Origin: Bog-564 sp035509915
GTDB lineage: Bacteria > Actinomycetota > Acidimicrobiia > Acidimicrobiales > UBA8190
DNA: 15,137 bases
Assembly: GCA_035509915.1 (NCBI GenBank)
Contig: DATKIB010000175.1
Span: 1 to 15,137, forward strand
Direction of reading: 5' to 3'
Part shown: piece after piece, positions 1 through 6,969 of the stretch
Layout of the letters: the number at the start of each line of letters is the position of its first letter
How positions within the stretch are numbered: position 1 is the first letter of the stretch
The notes under the pieces: model-generated
What the model was told of the DNA's origin: nothing
Databases searched by the model: none
What the model saw: only the letters and a program-made list of their open reading frames with translations
Translations under genes and position numbers: made by a program

Positions 1-1
1 C

Positions 2-1294
2 GTCGACCCTAGAAACCCGCCGCTGGTCACGGCGGTGTGGACATCGTTCCCATACAAAGCACCTGGGGCCGCGATTACCACACCGCCGGGCCCTTCGCCG
101 GTGGAGTGCGGCGTGGGGTATTCAACCGATGGCGGCAGGACCTGGGACGTGAGCGCATTGCCGTACCAGCGGGTCGGCCTTCCAGTCAACCCCGGGGGAT
201 GCGCTGACCCAACGCTCGCCGATGCCCCGGACGGAACGCTCTACTCGGTGTTCGATGGAGGCTCGGTGATCCCGGGAGTCGGAACCTCTTATCCCACCTT
301 GGCAAGTCTGGACACGGTCAGTGCCTCCCGAGACCAGGGGCGCACTTGGAGCCAGCCAAAGACCGTTTGGTCAGTCGAGTACCGCGCCGACAACACGGTC
401 GAGAGCCGAGATCCGGACGCCGAGTTCGATAGACCCTGGCTGGTCATCGACCCCGTTACCCGCACCCTGTATGCGAGCTTTTCGGATGACGCCCTCGTCC
501 AGCGCGTAGTTCTCGCCTCACATGATGACGGTGTGACCTGGGGCCCCGCGTACCCGCTCGACCCGGACTTCCAGTCGATCTGGGGCGATACGATCTCGGC
601 GGCATTCGGCGTCGTGGCCGCGGCGTACACCGTCGACCCCAACTCGCTGGAATACAAGGCATCGCATCCGCCCGAGGTGACATGCAATCAGGCCTGCGCC
701 GTGTTCGAGACGAGCACCTCCGACGGCAAGACCTGGTCGCGCACAGTGATGCCGGTCGACAACCCCCCCGTCGGATCAACACCCACGACACTCGGCCTCG
801 AAGTCGCCGCCGACCCGTCGACAAAAGGGCGCTTCGCCGTGGTGGTACCGCAATCGTCGGACCTCCAGGTGTGGGTCACTTCCGACACTGGCGCGACATG
901 GAAGCTTGCGCTCACGGCCAACGTCCCCGGTGGTGACACGTTGCTCCACACGTGGGTTGGGTTTGGGTCAACCAGCGCTCTAGGCGTCGTCTGGCGAATA
1001 GAGCACGCTGACAAATCCTACGACGTCTACGCCGACGTCTCCCCCGACGGTGGCACCACGTTCGGGCCGCAGGTCGAACTCACGCCGAGCACCGCTCCCC
1101 CTGACGTCGCCTCGGGAGCTCCGGGGGACGACTGCGCTTGCAACCTCTACCTCGACGGCAAGTACCTCTACACATCATGGGGCGATTCCCGCACTGGGCA
1201 ACGACAGCTCTGGTTTGCCCGCTACGACTGGGCCGGCCAATCAGCTCCGTCGTCTGCGGTGGCGGGTTCCTCTATCGGGCGGGTCAGGCGGTAA
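2..1294 (+). CDS. Sialidase/BNR-repeat beta-propeller protein, 5' end missing
   Basis: The reading frame is open from base 2, so the true start lies left of the window; a GTG at 35 is only the first in-window start codon. The protein carries repeated Asp-box (BNR) motifs of the S-x-D-x-G-x-T-W type: STDGGRTW near nt 122, then SRDQGRTW, SHDDGVTW, TSDGKTW, TSDTGATW and SPDGGTTF. Such motifs mark six-bladed beta-propellers of the sialidase superfamily, which are often secreted and act on, or simply bind, glycans. Many Asp-box proteins are not sialidases, and I cannot see the catalytic Arg triad or Tyr/Glu pair with confidence, so the enzymatic call is open. A signal peptide, if present, is outside the window. 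The 3' end overlaps the convergent SDR gene by 11 bp. Confidence 0.8.
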   Translation, partial: VDPRNPPLVTAVWTSFPYKAPGAAITTPPGPSPVECGVGYSTDGGRTWDVSALPYQRVGLPVNPGGCADPTLADAPDGTLYSVFDGGSVIPGVGTSYPTLASLDTVSASRDQGRTWSQPKTVWSVEYRADNTVESRDPDAEFDRPWLVIDPVTRTLYASFSDDALVQRVVLASHDDGVTWGPAYPLDPDFQSIWGDTISAAFGVVAAAYTVDPNSLEYKASHPPEVTCNQACAVFETSTSDGKTWSRTVMPVDNPPVGSTPTTLGLEVAADPSTKGRFAVVVPQSSDLQVWVTSDTGATWKLALTANVPGGDTLLHTWVGFGSTSALGVVWRIEHADKSYDVYADVSPDGGTTFGPQVELTPSTAPPDVASGAPGDDCACNLYLDGKYLYTSWGDSRTGQRQLWFARYDWAGQSAPSSAVAGSSIGRVRR

Positions 1295-2222
1295 TCCCGA
1301 GCCGGTCGCAGGTGTCGGCCACCTCGTCGAAGATCGACGTGGGGACGATGAACGGCTCGGTTGCCGATACCTCCGTGAGATGAGCCTCGATGTCGTCCGC
1401 GGTGGGTTTGGACACTGCGTCGGCTACCCACCCCGAGCCAAGGCCCACGAAGACCCGAGAGAAGCGGCCGGCGCAAGCCGAGTAATTGTGGTGAGTGAAC
1501 TGGCACGCTCGGCTGGCCAGGAAGATCACCATCGGGACCACCAGCTCCGGGTCGATCGCCCGCATGAAACCTGACGCCTCGCGCAACGCCTCGGCTTCCT
1601 CCTCCCCGAGCGTCGAAGTGACCATTCGCGAGTAGCCGAAGGGAAGGACCGTGTTCGCCAGGATGCCGTGTGGGTCTCCCTCGATGGCAATCACGTTGGT
1701 CAACCCGACCGTGCCCGCTTTGGCGGCTGCGTAATGCGCACTGTTGGGCTGACCGAAAAGTCCTGCGGACGAGGCAATGAAGACGAAACGCCCATAGCCC
1801 TGCGATTTCATCGCCCGGAACGCGGGCTGGCTCAGATAGAACGCACCGTCGAGGTGCACCCGGAGCATCTGTCGCCATTCCTCGGGCGATAGGTCCTCGA
1901 AACTCGGGGTGCGGAAGATACCGGCGTTGGAAACCACGGCGTCGATCCGTCCGAAGTGATCCAATGCGCAGGCGACGATCGCCTCGCCGCCCTCGGGCGT
2001 CTCCACGGAGTCGTGGGACGCCACGGCGACGCCGCCGTCGCTCTGAATCTCCGCAACGACGTGATCGGCCACCGACGGGTCGGCCCCGGCACCATCGACC
2101 GATCCCCCAAGGTCATTCACGACCACCTGAGCACCACGCCGAGCGAACTCCATGGCATACAAGCGGCCAAGCCCTCGGCCCGCGCCCGTGACGATCACCG
2201 TCTGCTCGTTGAAATCGATCAT
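1284..2222 (-). CDS. SDR-family NAD(P)-dependent oxidoreductase
   Basis: 312 aa short-chain dehydrogenase with a Rossmann fold. The cofactor motif TGAGRGLG is at residues 12-19, NAG at 99-101, and the catalytic set is Ser151/152, Tyr164 and Lys168 (YAAAK). Asp37 at the end of the second strand favours NAD over NADP. The pattern GRGLGRLYAMEFARRGAQVVVNDLGG resembles the dehydrogenase domain of the HSD17B4/multifunctional-enzyme-2 group (hydroxyacyl-CoA or hydroxysteroid oxidation), but here it stands alone with a C-terminal extension of about 60 residues, so the substrate is not settled. The position usually held by the active-site Asn reads V-H-L-D. The ATG has GGGAG a few bases upstream. It is the last gene of the leftward run, 27 bp after the alcohol dehydrogenase. 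Confidence 0.9.
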   Translation of the reverse strand: MIDFNEQTVIVTGAGRGLGRLYAMEFARRGAQVVVNDLGGSVDGAGADPSVADHVVAEIQSDGGVAVASHDSVETPEGGEAIVACALDHFGRIDAVVSNAGIFRTPSFEDLSPEEWRQMLRVHLDGAFYLSQPAFRAMKSQGYGRFVFIASSAGLFGQPNSAHYAAAKAGTVGLTNVIAIEGDPHGILANTVLPFGYSRMVTSTLGEEEAEALREASGFMRAIDPELVVPMVIFLASRACQFTHHNYSACAGRFSRVFVGLGSGWVADAVSKPTADDIEAHLTEVSATEPFIVPTSIFDEVADTCDRLGITA

Positions 2223-2249
2223 GGCATCTCCCAGGACAGAACCGAATAC

Positions 2250-3248
2250 TTAGGCCGACGTCAGCGGCGTGACCAGAACGCGGCCCTCGGTGCCTGTCGT
2301 CCGTACCAGGTCGAACGCCTCGTCGAGTCGGCCGAGCTCGACTACCGGTCCGATGACCGTCGAGGGGTCAATGACACCTGAGGAGAACGCGTCGATCACC
2401 GTGCGGAACTCACTAGGTCGGTAGCACACAGAGAACCGGAATGTGAGCTCCTTGAGAAGCGCCGCCACCGGTTCGACGGGGATCGGCCGGTCGCACGCGC
2501 CGGCCACGACCACACGCCCACGCGCACGGACGGAGGCGGGGGCGGCGGCCACCAACTCGGGATGGCCTACGCACTCGATGGCGGCGTCATAGCCCTCACG
2601 CAGGGCGTCATCCAGCGAGGCGAGCACATCGTGTGCCCCGGTGGCCCGGGCCGCCTCCCGCCGTCCAGCGTCCGGGTCGACTGCAGTCACCCGTCCGGCG
2701 CCTCGTGCCCTGGCCCATGCCACTGTCGTGAGCCCGACACCTCCAGCGCCAATGACCAAGACCTCGTCGCCCGGCGCGATCTCTGCGGCATTGACTGCGT
2801 GCAGCCCGACAGCAAATGGCTCGACCAGCGCGGCGTGAAGTGGGGGAATCTCGTGAGGGACCGGGAACGCGTGCCGGGCCGGCACGACGGCGAACTCCGC
2901 GAAGCCCCCACCGTCACTGCCCATCCCGATGAAACGCACGGACGAGCAGTGAGCCACATCGCCAGCGGCGCACCGGACACAGGTGCCGCAGGAGATCACC
3001 GGCAGAGCGGCGGCGAGATCCCCTTCGCGCCAGCCTTGCGCAGCGGCGTCAGCGCCGACAGCCACCACCTCGCCCCCAAGCTCGTGCCCCATCACAGTGC
3101 CAGCAGGCATGAAGGGGCGTGCCTTCAGGTCGGACCCGCAGACCCCACAGGCAGCGACCCGCACCACTACCTCGTCGATGCGCGGTGCTGGGTCGGGAAG
3201 CTCTGTGACCTCGAAACCCCCCGTATCGGTGGTGATGGCAGCCTGCAT
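2250..3248 (-). CDS. Zinc-dependent alcohol dehydrogenase (MDR family)
   Basis: 332 aa medium-chain dehydrogenase that would oxidise an alcohol to aldehyde or ketone with NAD. Catalytic zinc ligands are Cys37 (GVCGSD), His55-Glu56 (GHE) and Glu143 (VEPFAVGLH). The structural zinc lobe is intact with Cys87, Cys90, Cys93 and Cys101. The Rossmann motif GAGGVG is at 167-172 and is followed by TAVDPD, whose Asp suggests NAD. The length is typical of threonine/sorbitol/2,3-butanediol dehydrogenase-like members, and the sequence alone does not fix the substrate. The ATG directly abuts the stop codon of the upstream sulfotransferase with no intervening base, which suggests translational coupling and a shared transcript. 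Confidence 0.9.
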   Translation of the reverse strand: MQAAITTDTGGFEVTELPDPAPRIDEVVVRVAACGVCGSDLKARPFMPAGTVMGHELGGEVVAVGADAAAQGWREGDLAAALPVISCGTCVRCAAGDVAHCSSVRFIGMGSDGGGFAEFAVVPARHAFPVPHEIPPLHAALVEPFAVGLHAVNAAEIAPGDEVLVIGAGGVGLTTVAWARARGAGRVTAVDPDAGRREAARATGAHDVLASLDDALREGYDAAIECVGHPELVAAAPASVRARGRVVVAGACDRPIPVEPVAALLKELTFRFSVCYRPSEFRTVIDAFSSGVIDPSTVIGPVVELGRLDEAFDLVRTTGTEGRVLVTPLTSA

Positions 3249-4430
3249 TCAGACGCCCTCGAGATCGATATCGAAGGTCGAGAGGTAATCCTCGTAGAGC
3301 GGTTCGAGGTCGGCCACGGTGACCCCATAGACGTCAAGCGAGTAGGGCCGCATTCCGAAGCGATCCTGGGGGTTGGCCTCCAACCAACGGCCCATCGCTG
3401 TCTCCACAGAGGGCGTCAGATCGTCGCCTGCCCACTGGTAGAGATGGCGCATCTGGCCAATGGGGTCGCGCATGAGCTCGGCGTAGTGGAGGTCGAAGAA
3501 CCGGTCCTCTCCGATCCGCCGGCGTGCTGCCAAGGCACGGTCGACGTGCGCTCGCGCTTGCTCGAGCACAGTCGGGACGAAGGTCGCCAGGTCCGGATTG
3601 GGCACGATCATGCTCCGGGCCAGGTGGTTCATGCTGAGCAGCGATCCGGTGACCCTGTAGGGGTCGCGGTGTGCCCACACGATGCGAACGTCAGGGAACG
3701 TGGCGAGCAAAGCCTCGATGTGCACGGCGTGCGAAGGCATCTTGAGCGCCCAGGCTCCCGGCGCACATGACTGGAGCACTTGGAGGACGGTGCGCTCGTA
3801 CTCGTATGCGCTCGTCATATCGACCGAGAGCAGCCAGTCAGAGTAGGCCGGCGTCGGCATGAACGCTTCCCAGAGGAAGGCCTTGAAGTCCTGGTTCTGG
3901 ACGAACGTGCACTCCGTTGGACCATCGGCCTCCTCCCAGTGGGGAATGGGCGTCTGCGCCGCCTCGAGTGCCGCTGCGAAGTCGTCGAGCACTGCCTTCT
4001 TCTGGATACACCGGGGATCGGTGTGCAAGGTCTCGGTCGTCGCCGGTGGGACCGTGTCCCCTGCTTCCCAGTTGAGCAGCGAGCGACGGTTCGGATCTTG
4101 GTCGAGGAGATAGCTAGCGACTGTCGTGCCTGTGCGTGGCAATCCGAGAATGACAAGTGGACGCTCGATCGCCTGTTCGGTTACCGCCGGTTGCCGCTTC
4201 ACGTAGTCGACGACACGAAGCCGGTTCCAGAGGGCGTCGACGAACTGCCGAAAGAGGTCGTCTCGTCCGGTCGCGATGACCTCGGGCGAAGACTCGAGCG
4301 TGTCAACGAGGATCGAGAGTCCTTCGCGCCATGAGTCCGCCCCGAGGTCGTCGAGCTCAGCCCGCCGGCAGGCCTTCATCGCTAACTCGTCAACGGTCGC
4401 CACTGCCTGCGAGGTGTTTGACCGAGGCAT
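3249..4430 (-). CDS. Sulfotransferase (Sulfotransfer_3-type), PAPS-dependent
   Basis: 393 aa from the ATG at 4430; the frame is open further upstream, but that extension would run into the divergent gene and has no family character. The 5'-phosphosulfate loop LGLPRTGTT is at about residues 95-103, and the 3'-phosphate segment VWAHRDPYRVTGSLLSM is at about 251-267 with Arg255 and Ser263. The family block HWEEADGPTECTF lies at about 164-176. This bacterial group transfers sulfate from PAPS to hydroxyl groups of lipids, steroids or polyketides; the acceptor here is unknown. There is no convincing Shine-Dalgarno sequence, and a TAACGT -10-like box ends 7 nt before the ATG, so the mRNA may be leaderless. 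It leads the leftward run and is divergent from the sulfatase-like gene. Confidence 0.88.
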   Translation of the reverse strand: MPRSNTSQAVATVDELAMKACRRAELDDLGADSWREGLSILVDTLESSPEVIATGRDDLFRQFVDALWNRLRVVDYVKRQPAVTEQAIERPLVILGLPRTGTTVASYLLDQDPNRRSLLNWEAGDTVPPATTETLHTDPRCIQKKAVLDDFAAALEAAQTPIPHWEEADGPTECTFVQNQDFKAFLWEAFMPTPAYSDWLLSVDMTSAYEYERTVLQVLQSCAPGAWALKMPSHAVHIEALLATFPDVRIVWAHRDPYRVTGSLLSMNHLARSMIVPNPDLATFVPTVLEQARAHVDRALAARRRIGEDRFFDLHYAELMRDPIGQMRHLYQWAGDDLTPSVETAMGRWLEANPQDRFGMRPYSLDVYGVTVADLEPLYEDYLSTFDIDLEGV

Positions 4431-4437
4431 GGAACAA

Positions 4438-4443
4438 ACGTTA
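4438..4443 (-). promoter_or_regulatory. Candidate -10 box for leaderless sulfotransferase mRNA
   Basis: On the minus strand TAACGT fits TAnnnT and ends 7 nt before the ATG at 4430, the spacing expected if transcription starts at or next to the start codon. No good -35 is visible 17 bp upstream. The whole divergent spacer is 48 bp, so the opposing sulfatase-like promoter must overlap it. Confidence 0.35.
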
Positions 4444-4478
4444 GTCTCGCCCGGACCACAGGTGCTTGGGAGGGGCGG

Positions 4479-5696
4479 GTGGCGGAGTCGCTGGACGCGC
4501 TGATCAGGCAGGGTGAGGGCACTCAGGATGCCGTCGACCTCGGCGATGGCGTGTTCATGTCGAGGGGGATCGCCAACACCTACCTGGTGACCGGTGACGG
4601 CGGCGACCTCCTCATCAATACGGGCCTCGACTTCGAGGTGCCCGCGATCAAGGCACGGTTCGGGCGCGTCAGCCCCCGCCCGTTGCGGGCGATCGTCTTC
4701 ACTCAAGGCCACCCCGATCACGTCGGGGGCTGGTCGCAGTTCGACGCTCCCGGAGTGGAGACCATCGCGCAAGCCAACCATTCGGATGTGCGCGAGTACT
4801 GGCGCCGGCTCCACCCTTTCTACGTCCGACGCATCCTAAAGCTCTGGGGTCGCTTTACATCCGACATCGACACCTCGACACTGCCACCTGAACCCGTACT
4901 GACCACCTCGTTCATCGATAGCCACACGATGCAACTTGGCGATCGCCGTATTGAGCTCTACTCGACCCCAGGTGGCGAGACGACCGATGCGCTCGCGCTG
5001 TGGTTGTCTGAGGAGCGCATCGTCTTCATAGGAAACCTCCTGGGCCCGATGTTCGGCCACGTCCCGAACCTCTACACCATCCGAGGCGACAAGATCCGCA
5101 GCGCGATCACATTCATCCACTCCGTCGAGCGAATCATCGCTCTCGAACCGCAGACGCTGGTCAACGGACACGACGTGTTCAGGGGCCCGGAGATCCTCGA
5201 GACGTTGACGAAGATCCGCGACGCGACGGTCCTTCTTCGCGACCGGACTATCGACGCCATGAACGACGGTGCTGACCTGTGGACGGTGATGGATCGTGTA
5301 TCGCTGCCATCTGAGCTGGCCCTTCCTCAGCTCCATGGCAAGGTGCCGTGGATCGTGCGTGCCATCTGGGAAGAGCACACCGGATGGTTCCGATACGAGT
5401 CGACGACCGAGCTCTACGACGTACCTCCCGCTGCCATATGGCCTGATCTCGTGGAACTTGCCGGTGGCAACGACGCGCTCACCGAACGCGCCCGAGATCA
5501 CGTCGAGGCCAAGCGTCCCCTACATGCCCTCCATTTCATCGACATTGTGTTAAGGCACACACCCGCAAACGCTGCAGCCCGGGCCCTGAAGCGCGCCGCT
5601 CTAGAGCAGCTTCTGGAAATCAGCCGCCGTGAGAACTTCAGCGAAGTGCAGTGGCTGGAGTCCGAGATTCTCGACACCGACGCCAGCCTGGGCTGA
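4479..5696 (+). CDS. MBL-fold hydrolase with alkylsulfatase-type dimerisation domain
   Basis: 405 aa from a GTG at 4479, preceded by GGGAGGGG. The N-terminal half is a metallo-beta-lactamase fold: strand INTGLD (about 46-51), metal motif TQGHPDH (75-81), Glu167 in GGETTDAL, and His231 in VNGHDV. The second half contains WIVRAIWEEHTGWFRYES (about 291-308), which resembles the dimerisation domain of SdsA/BDS1-type alkylsulfatases. Those enzymes hydrolyse primary or secondary alkyl sulfates. The first His of the usual THxHxDH motif is Gln76 here, and FIGN replaces the common GD at about 183-186, so metal binding may differ from SdsA1. Divergent to a sulfotransferase and followed 35 bp later by a VOC protein. 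No signal peptide is evident. Confidence 0.85.
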   Translation: MAESLDALIRQGEGTQDAVDLGDGVFMSRGIANTYLVTGDGGDLLINTGLDFEVPAIKARFGRVSPRPLRAIVFTQGHPDHVGGWSQFDAPGVETIAQANHSDVREYWRRLHPFYVRRILKLWGRFTSDIDTSTLPPEPVLTTSFIDSHTMQLGDRRIELYSTPGGETTDALALWLSEERIVFIGNLLGPMFGHVPNLYTIRGDKIRSAITFIHSVERIIALEPQTLVNGHDVFRGPEILETLTKIRDATVLLRDRTIDAMNDGADLWTVMDRVSLPSELALPQLHGKVPWIVRAIWEEHTGWFRYESTTELYDVPPAAIWPDLVELAGGNDALTERARDHVEAKRPLHALHFIDIVLRHTPANAAARALKRAALEQLLEISRRENFSEVQWLESEILDTDASLG

Positions 5697-5731
5697 TGTG
5701 CTAAAGGCACTCCAAACCAGAGGAGGCTCGC

Positions 5732-6190
5732 ATGAACCCTGAGGACTTGTACCACACAGGCATCGTCGTTGAGGACTTTGACGCCGCGATGCGGTGGTTC
5801 ACAGACGTGGCTGGGTACCGCTGGTGCGATGAGCTGGCCGTCGAGCAAGAGGTCTGGACTCCCGAGGGTGAGCGAAAGGTCCCGATCCACTTCGCTTACT
5901 CGATGAGCGAACCACGTCTCGAGGTCGTAGAAGCAGTGCCGGACACCGTGTGGGCGCCGTCAGGTTCTGGAGCCCACCATCTCGGCTTTTGGTCCGACGA
6001 CGTAGACAGCGATATAGAGAAGTTGGTCCGGAACGGAATACATGTCGAGGTCAAGGCACCGATGCCCGACGGCTCGTCCCTCTGGGCGTACTGCCATGGA
6101 CCCGGTGCGCCGCGCCTCGAACTGGTCAGCCGGTCGCTGGAACCAATGATGGCGGACTGGTTCGCTACGGGGCGAAGTCCGCTCGGCTGA
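5732..6190 (+). CDS. VOC-family (glyoxalase/dioxygenase fold) protein
   Basis: 152 aa, about the length of a single two-module VOC protein. The likely metal ligands fall at the four standard positions: His8 (LYHTGIVV), Glu64 (RLEVVEA), His82 or His83 (AHHLGFW) and Glu130 (RLELVS), so it should bind a divalent metal. The family includes glyoxalase I, methylmalonyl-CoA epimerase, extradiol dioxygenases and resistance proteins, and the reaction is not identifiable here. An excellent AGGAGG lies 5 bp before the ATG. It is 35 bp downstream of the sulfatase-like gene in the same direction, so probably co-transcribed. It is the last chromosomal gene before the mobile element; about 115 bp separate it from the att copy. 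Confidence 0.85.
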   Translation: MNPEDLYHTGIVVEDFDAAMRWFTDVAGYRWCDELAVEQEVWTPEGERKVPIHFAYSMSEPRLEVVEAVPDTVWAPSGSGAHHLGFWSDDVDSDIEKLVRNGIHVEVKAPMPDGSSLWAYCHGPGAPRLELVSRSLEPMMADWFATGRSPLG

Positions 6191-6305
6191 GCAGGACTTC
6201 TGACCGCGGCTCCGCGCAAACGCTCGATACTTCCGGCTTCCGGTCCCCCGGCTGGGCGCACGTCCGAGGACATGCTTACCGGTGCCGCTCGAATGAGTTG
6301 AGTGA
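6191..6305. other. Chromosomal spacer before the element
   Basis: No gene is seen. It contains a short perfect hairpin, CGCGG-CT-CCGCG at 6205-6216, 15 bp after the VOC stop codon. It lacks a T-run, so I do not call it a terminator. Confidence 0.4.
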
Positions 6306-6343
6306 GTGCCCCCGGCAGGAGTCGAACCCGCAACCTGGTGGGT
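6306..6343 (-). repeat. Left attachment site (duplicated tRNA-Arg 3' end)
   Basis: Exact 38-bp match to 14453-14490. Read on the minus strand it holds the last base of the anticodon loop, the 3' anticodon strand, variable loop, T arm, acceptor 3' strand and discriminator of tRNA-Arg(TCT), plus one flanking base. Sequence identity stops on both sides (6305 against 14452, 6344 against 14491). It is a tRNA fragment without a 5' half and so not functional; it is the original 3' end displaced by integration. Confidence 0.92.
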
Positions 6344-6451
6344 GTGTCAGGCCCTCGGACGTCAGCCAGGACGAATGCGCCTACTCGCCTTCTGACCTGG
6401 GACGACGGTTCACTCCCCGGTAGCCGCCGGCCCGCAGTCTTGACCCGTTTT

Positions 6452-6494
6452 CCGCGCACGATCGCGCACGATCGCGCACGGCGGCGGTGCGCGA
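6452..6494. repeat. TCGCGCAC repeats, candidate left integrase arm sites
   Basis: CCGCGCAC (6452-6459), TCGCGCAC (6462-6469) and TCGCGCAC (6472-6479) follow each other at 10-bp steps, and an inverted copy GTGCGCGA is at 6487-6494. The same octamer appears twice just inside the other att site (14389-14407). Helical spacing and presence at both ends suit arm-type binding sites of a tyrosine integrase or its Xis; this is inference. Confidence 0.55.
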
Positions 6495-6581
6495 CCGCTG
6501 GCCTTGCGTTGGTCGCCTTAACTGTCCCAACTTGCGGATTGATGACCCAGGCAATCCCACATAGCCACCAATGTCTGCTAA

Positions 6582-6678
6582 AACCTCAACCGAGGTTGCG
6601 ATTGTGCGACCCGGTACTAGGGAGGAAATGCCGCCATCAGGCGGCAGCCGGCTCAAGCGAAACAGGCCGCATTGCGGC
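6582..6678. promoter_or_regulatory. Three short inverted repeats upstream of xis
   Basis: Perfect dyads with 3-4 bp spacers at 6582-6597, 6631-6644 and 6666-6678 occur within 100 bp, ending about 58 bp before the xis start. They could be operators for an XRE- or AlpA-type regulator. Their sequences differ from each other, which argues against a single binding protein. Confidence 0.3.
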
Positions 6679-6735
6679 ATGCAGTTTCAGAGCCGTGCGT
6701 GAGGCGATGCCATCACGCCCAAGTACCGAGGTGGA

Positions 6736-6969
6736 ATGATGCAGCACGAATCGCAGGCGAGCCGTAGGAGCAGGGTTGTCTCTTCCACCCGCCGCTCTCC
6801 GCTCAGCGTACCGGACGCGGCCGATTACGCCGGTCTCAGCCTCCGGCATCTTCGTCGCTTGATTCAAGAGAGGCGCGTCGCTCACTACAAGGTGGGTGGA
6901 CGGATCGTTATTTCTCCCGACGATCTCGATTCCCTTCTTGAGCAATGCCGTCGCGAGGCCCTTCGATGA
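6736..6969 (+). CDS. AlpA/Xis-like winged-helix DNA-binding protein
   Basis: 77 aa. Residues 24-68 (SVPDAADYAGLSLRHLRRLI through VAHYKVGGRIVISPDDLDSLL) match the excisionase/MerR-like helix-turn-helix (HTH_17) pattern in which a helix pair is followed by a wing containing the K-x-G-x-R-I motif. Such proteins act as recombination directionality factors or AlpA-type activators in phages and satellites. There are two consecutive ATGs (6736 and 6739) after GAGGTGGA; the second has the better ribosome-binding spacing. The stop overlaps the next ATG (ATGA), so it is coupled to the RepA-like gene. Basic N-terminal 20 residues. Position at the element end opposite the integrase supports the Xis role. 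Confidence 0.82.
   Translation: MMQHESQASRRSRVVSSTRRSPLSVPDAADYAGLSLRHLRRLIQERRVAHYKVGGRIVISPDDLDSLLEQCRREALR

Larger units (their letters stand above)
6344..6735. other. Left-end control region of the element, no gene
   Basis: I find no convincing coding sequence in these 392 bp; the open frames that cross it have no family character or good start. It holds octamer repeats at 6452-6494 and three short perfect inverted repeats: AACCTC-aacc-GAGGTT (6582-6597), CCGCC-atca-GGCGG (6631-6644) and GCCGC-att-GCGGC (6666-6678). Lying between the att site and xis, it is a plausible site for integrase/Xis binding and for promoter control of the xis-repA operon. Confidence 0.5.

Noticed and set aside
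2562..3770. 402-aa plus-strand reading frame
   Set aside because: It lies antisense across the alcohol dehydrogenase and sulfotransferase genes, both of which have intact catalytic motifs. The frame has no family pattern and is an expected shadow in GC-rich DNA.
6205..6216. CGCGG-CT-CCGCG as the terminator of the sulfatase/VOC transcript
   Set aside because: The loop is too short and no T-run follows.
6302..6739. 145-aa plus-strand frame spanning attL and the left control region
   Set aside because: It starts in chromosomal sequence, crosses the recombination site and has no domain character or good ribosome binding site.
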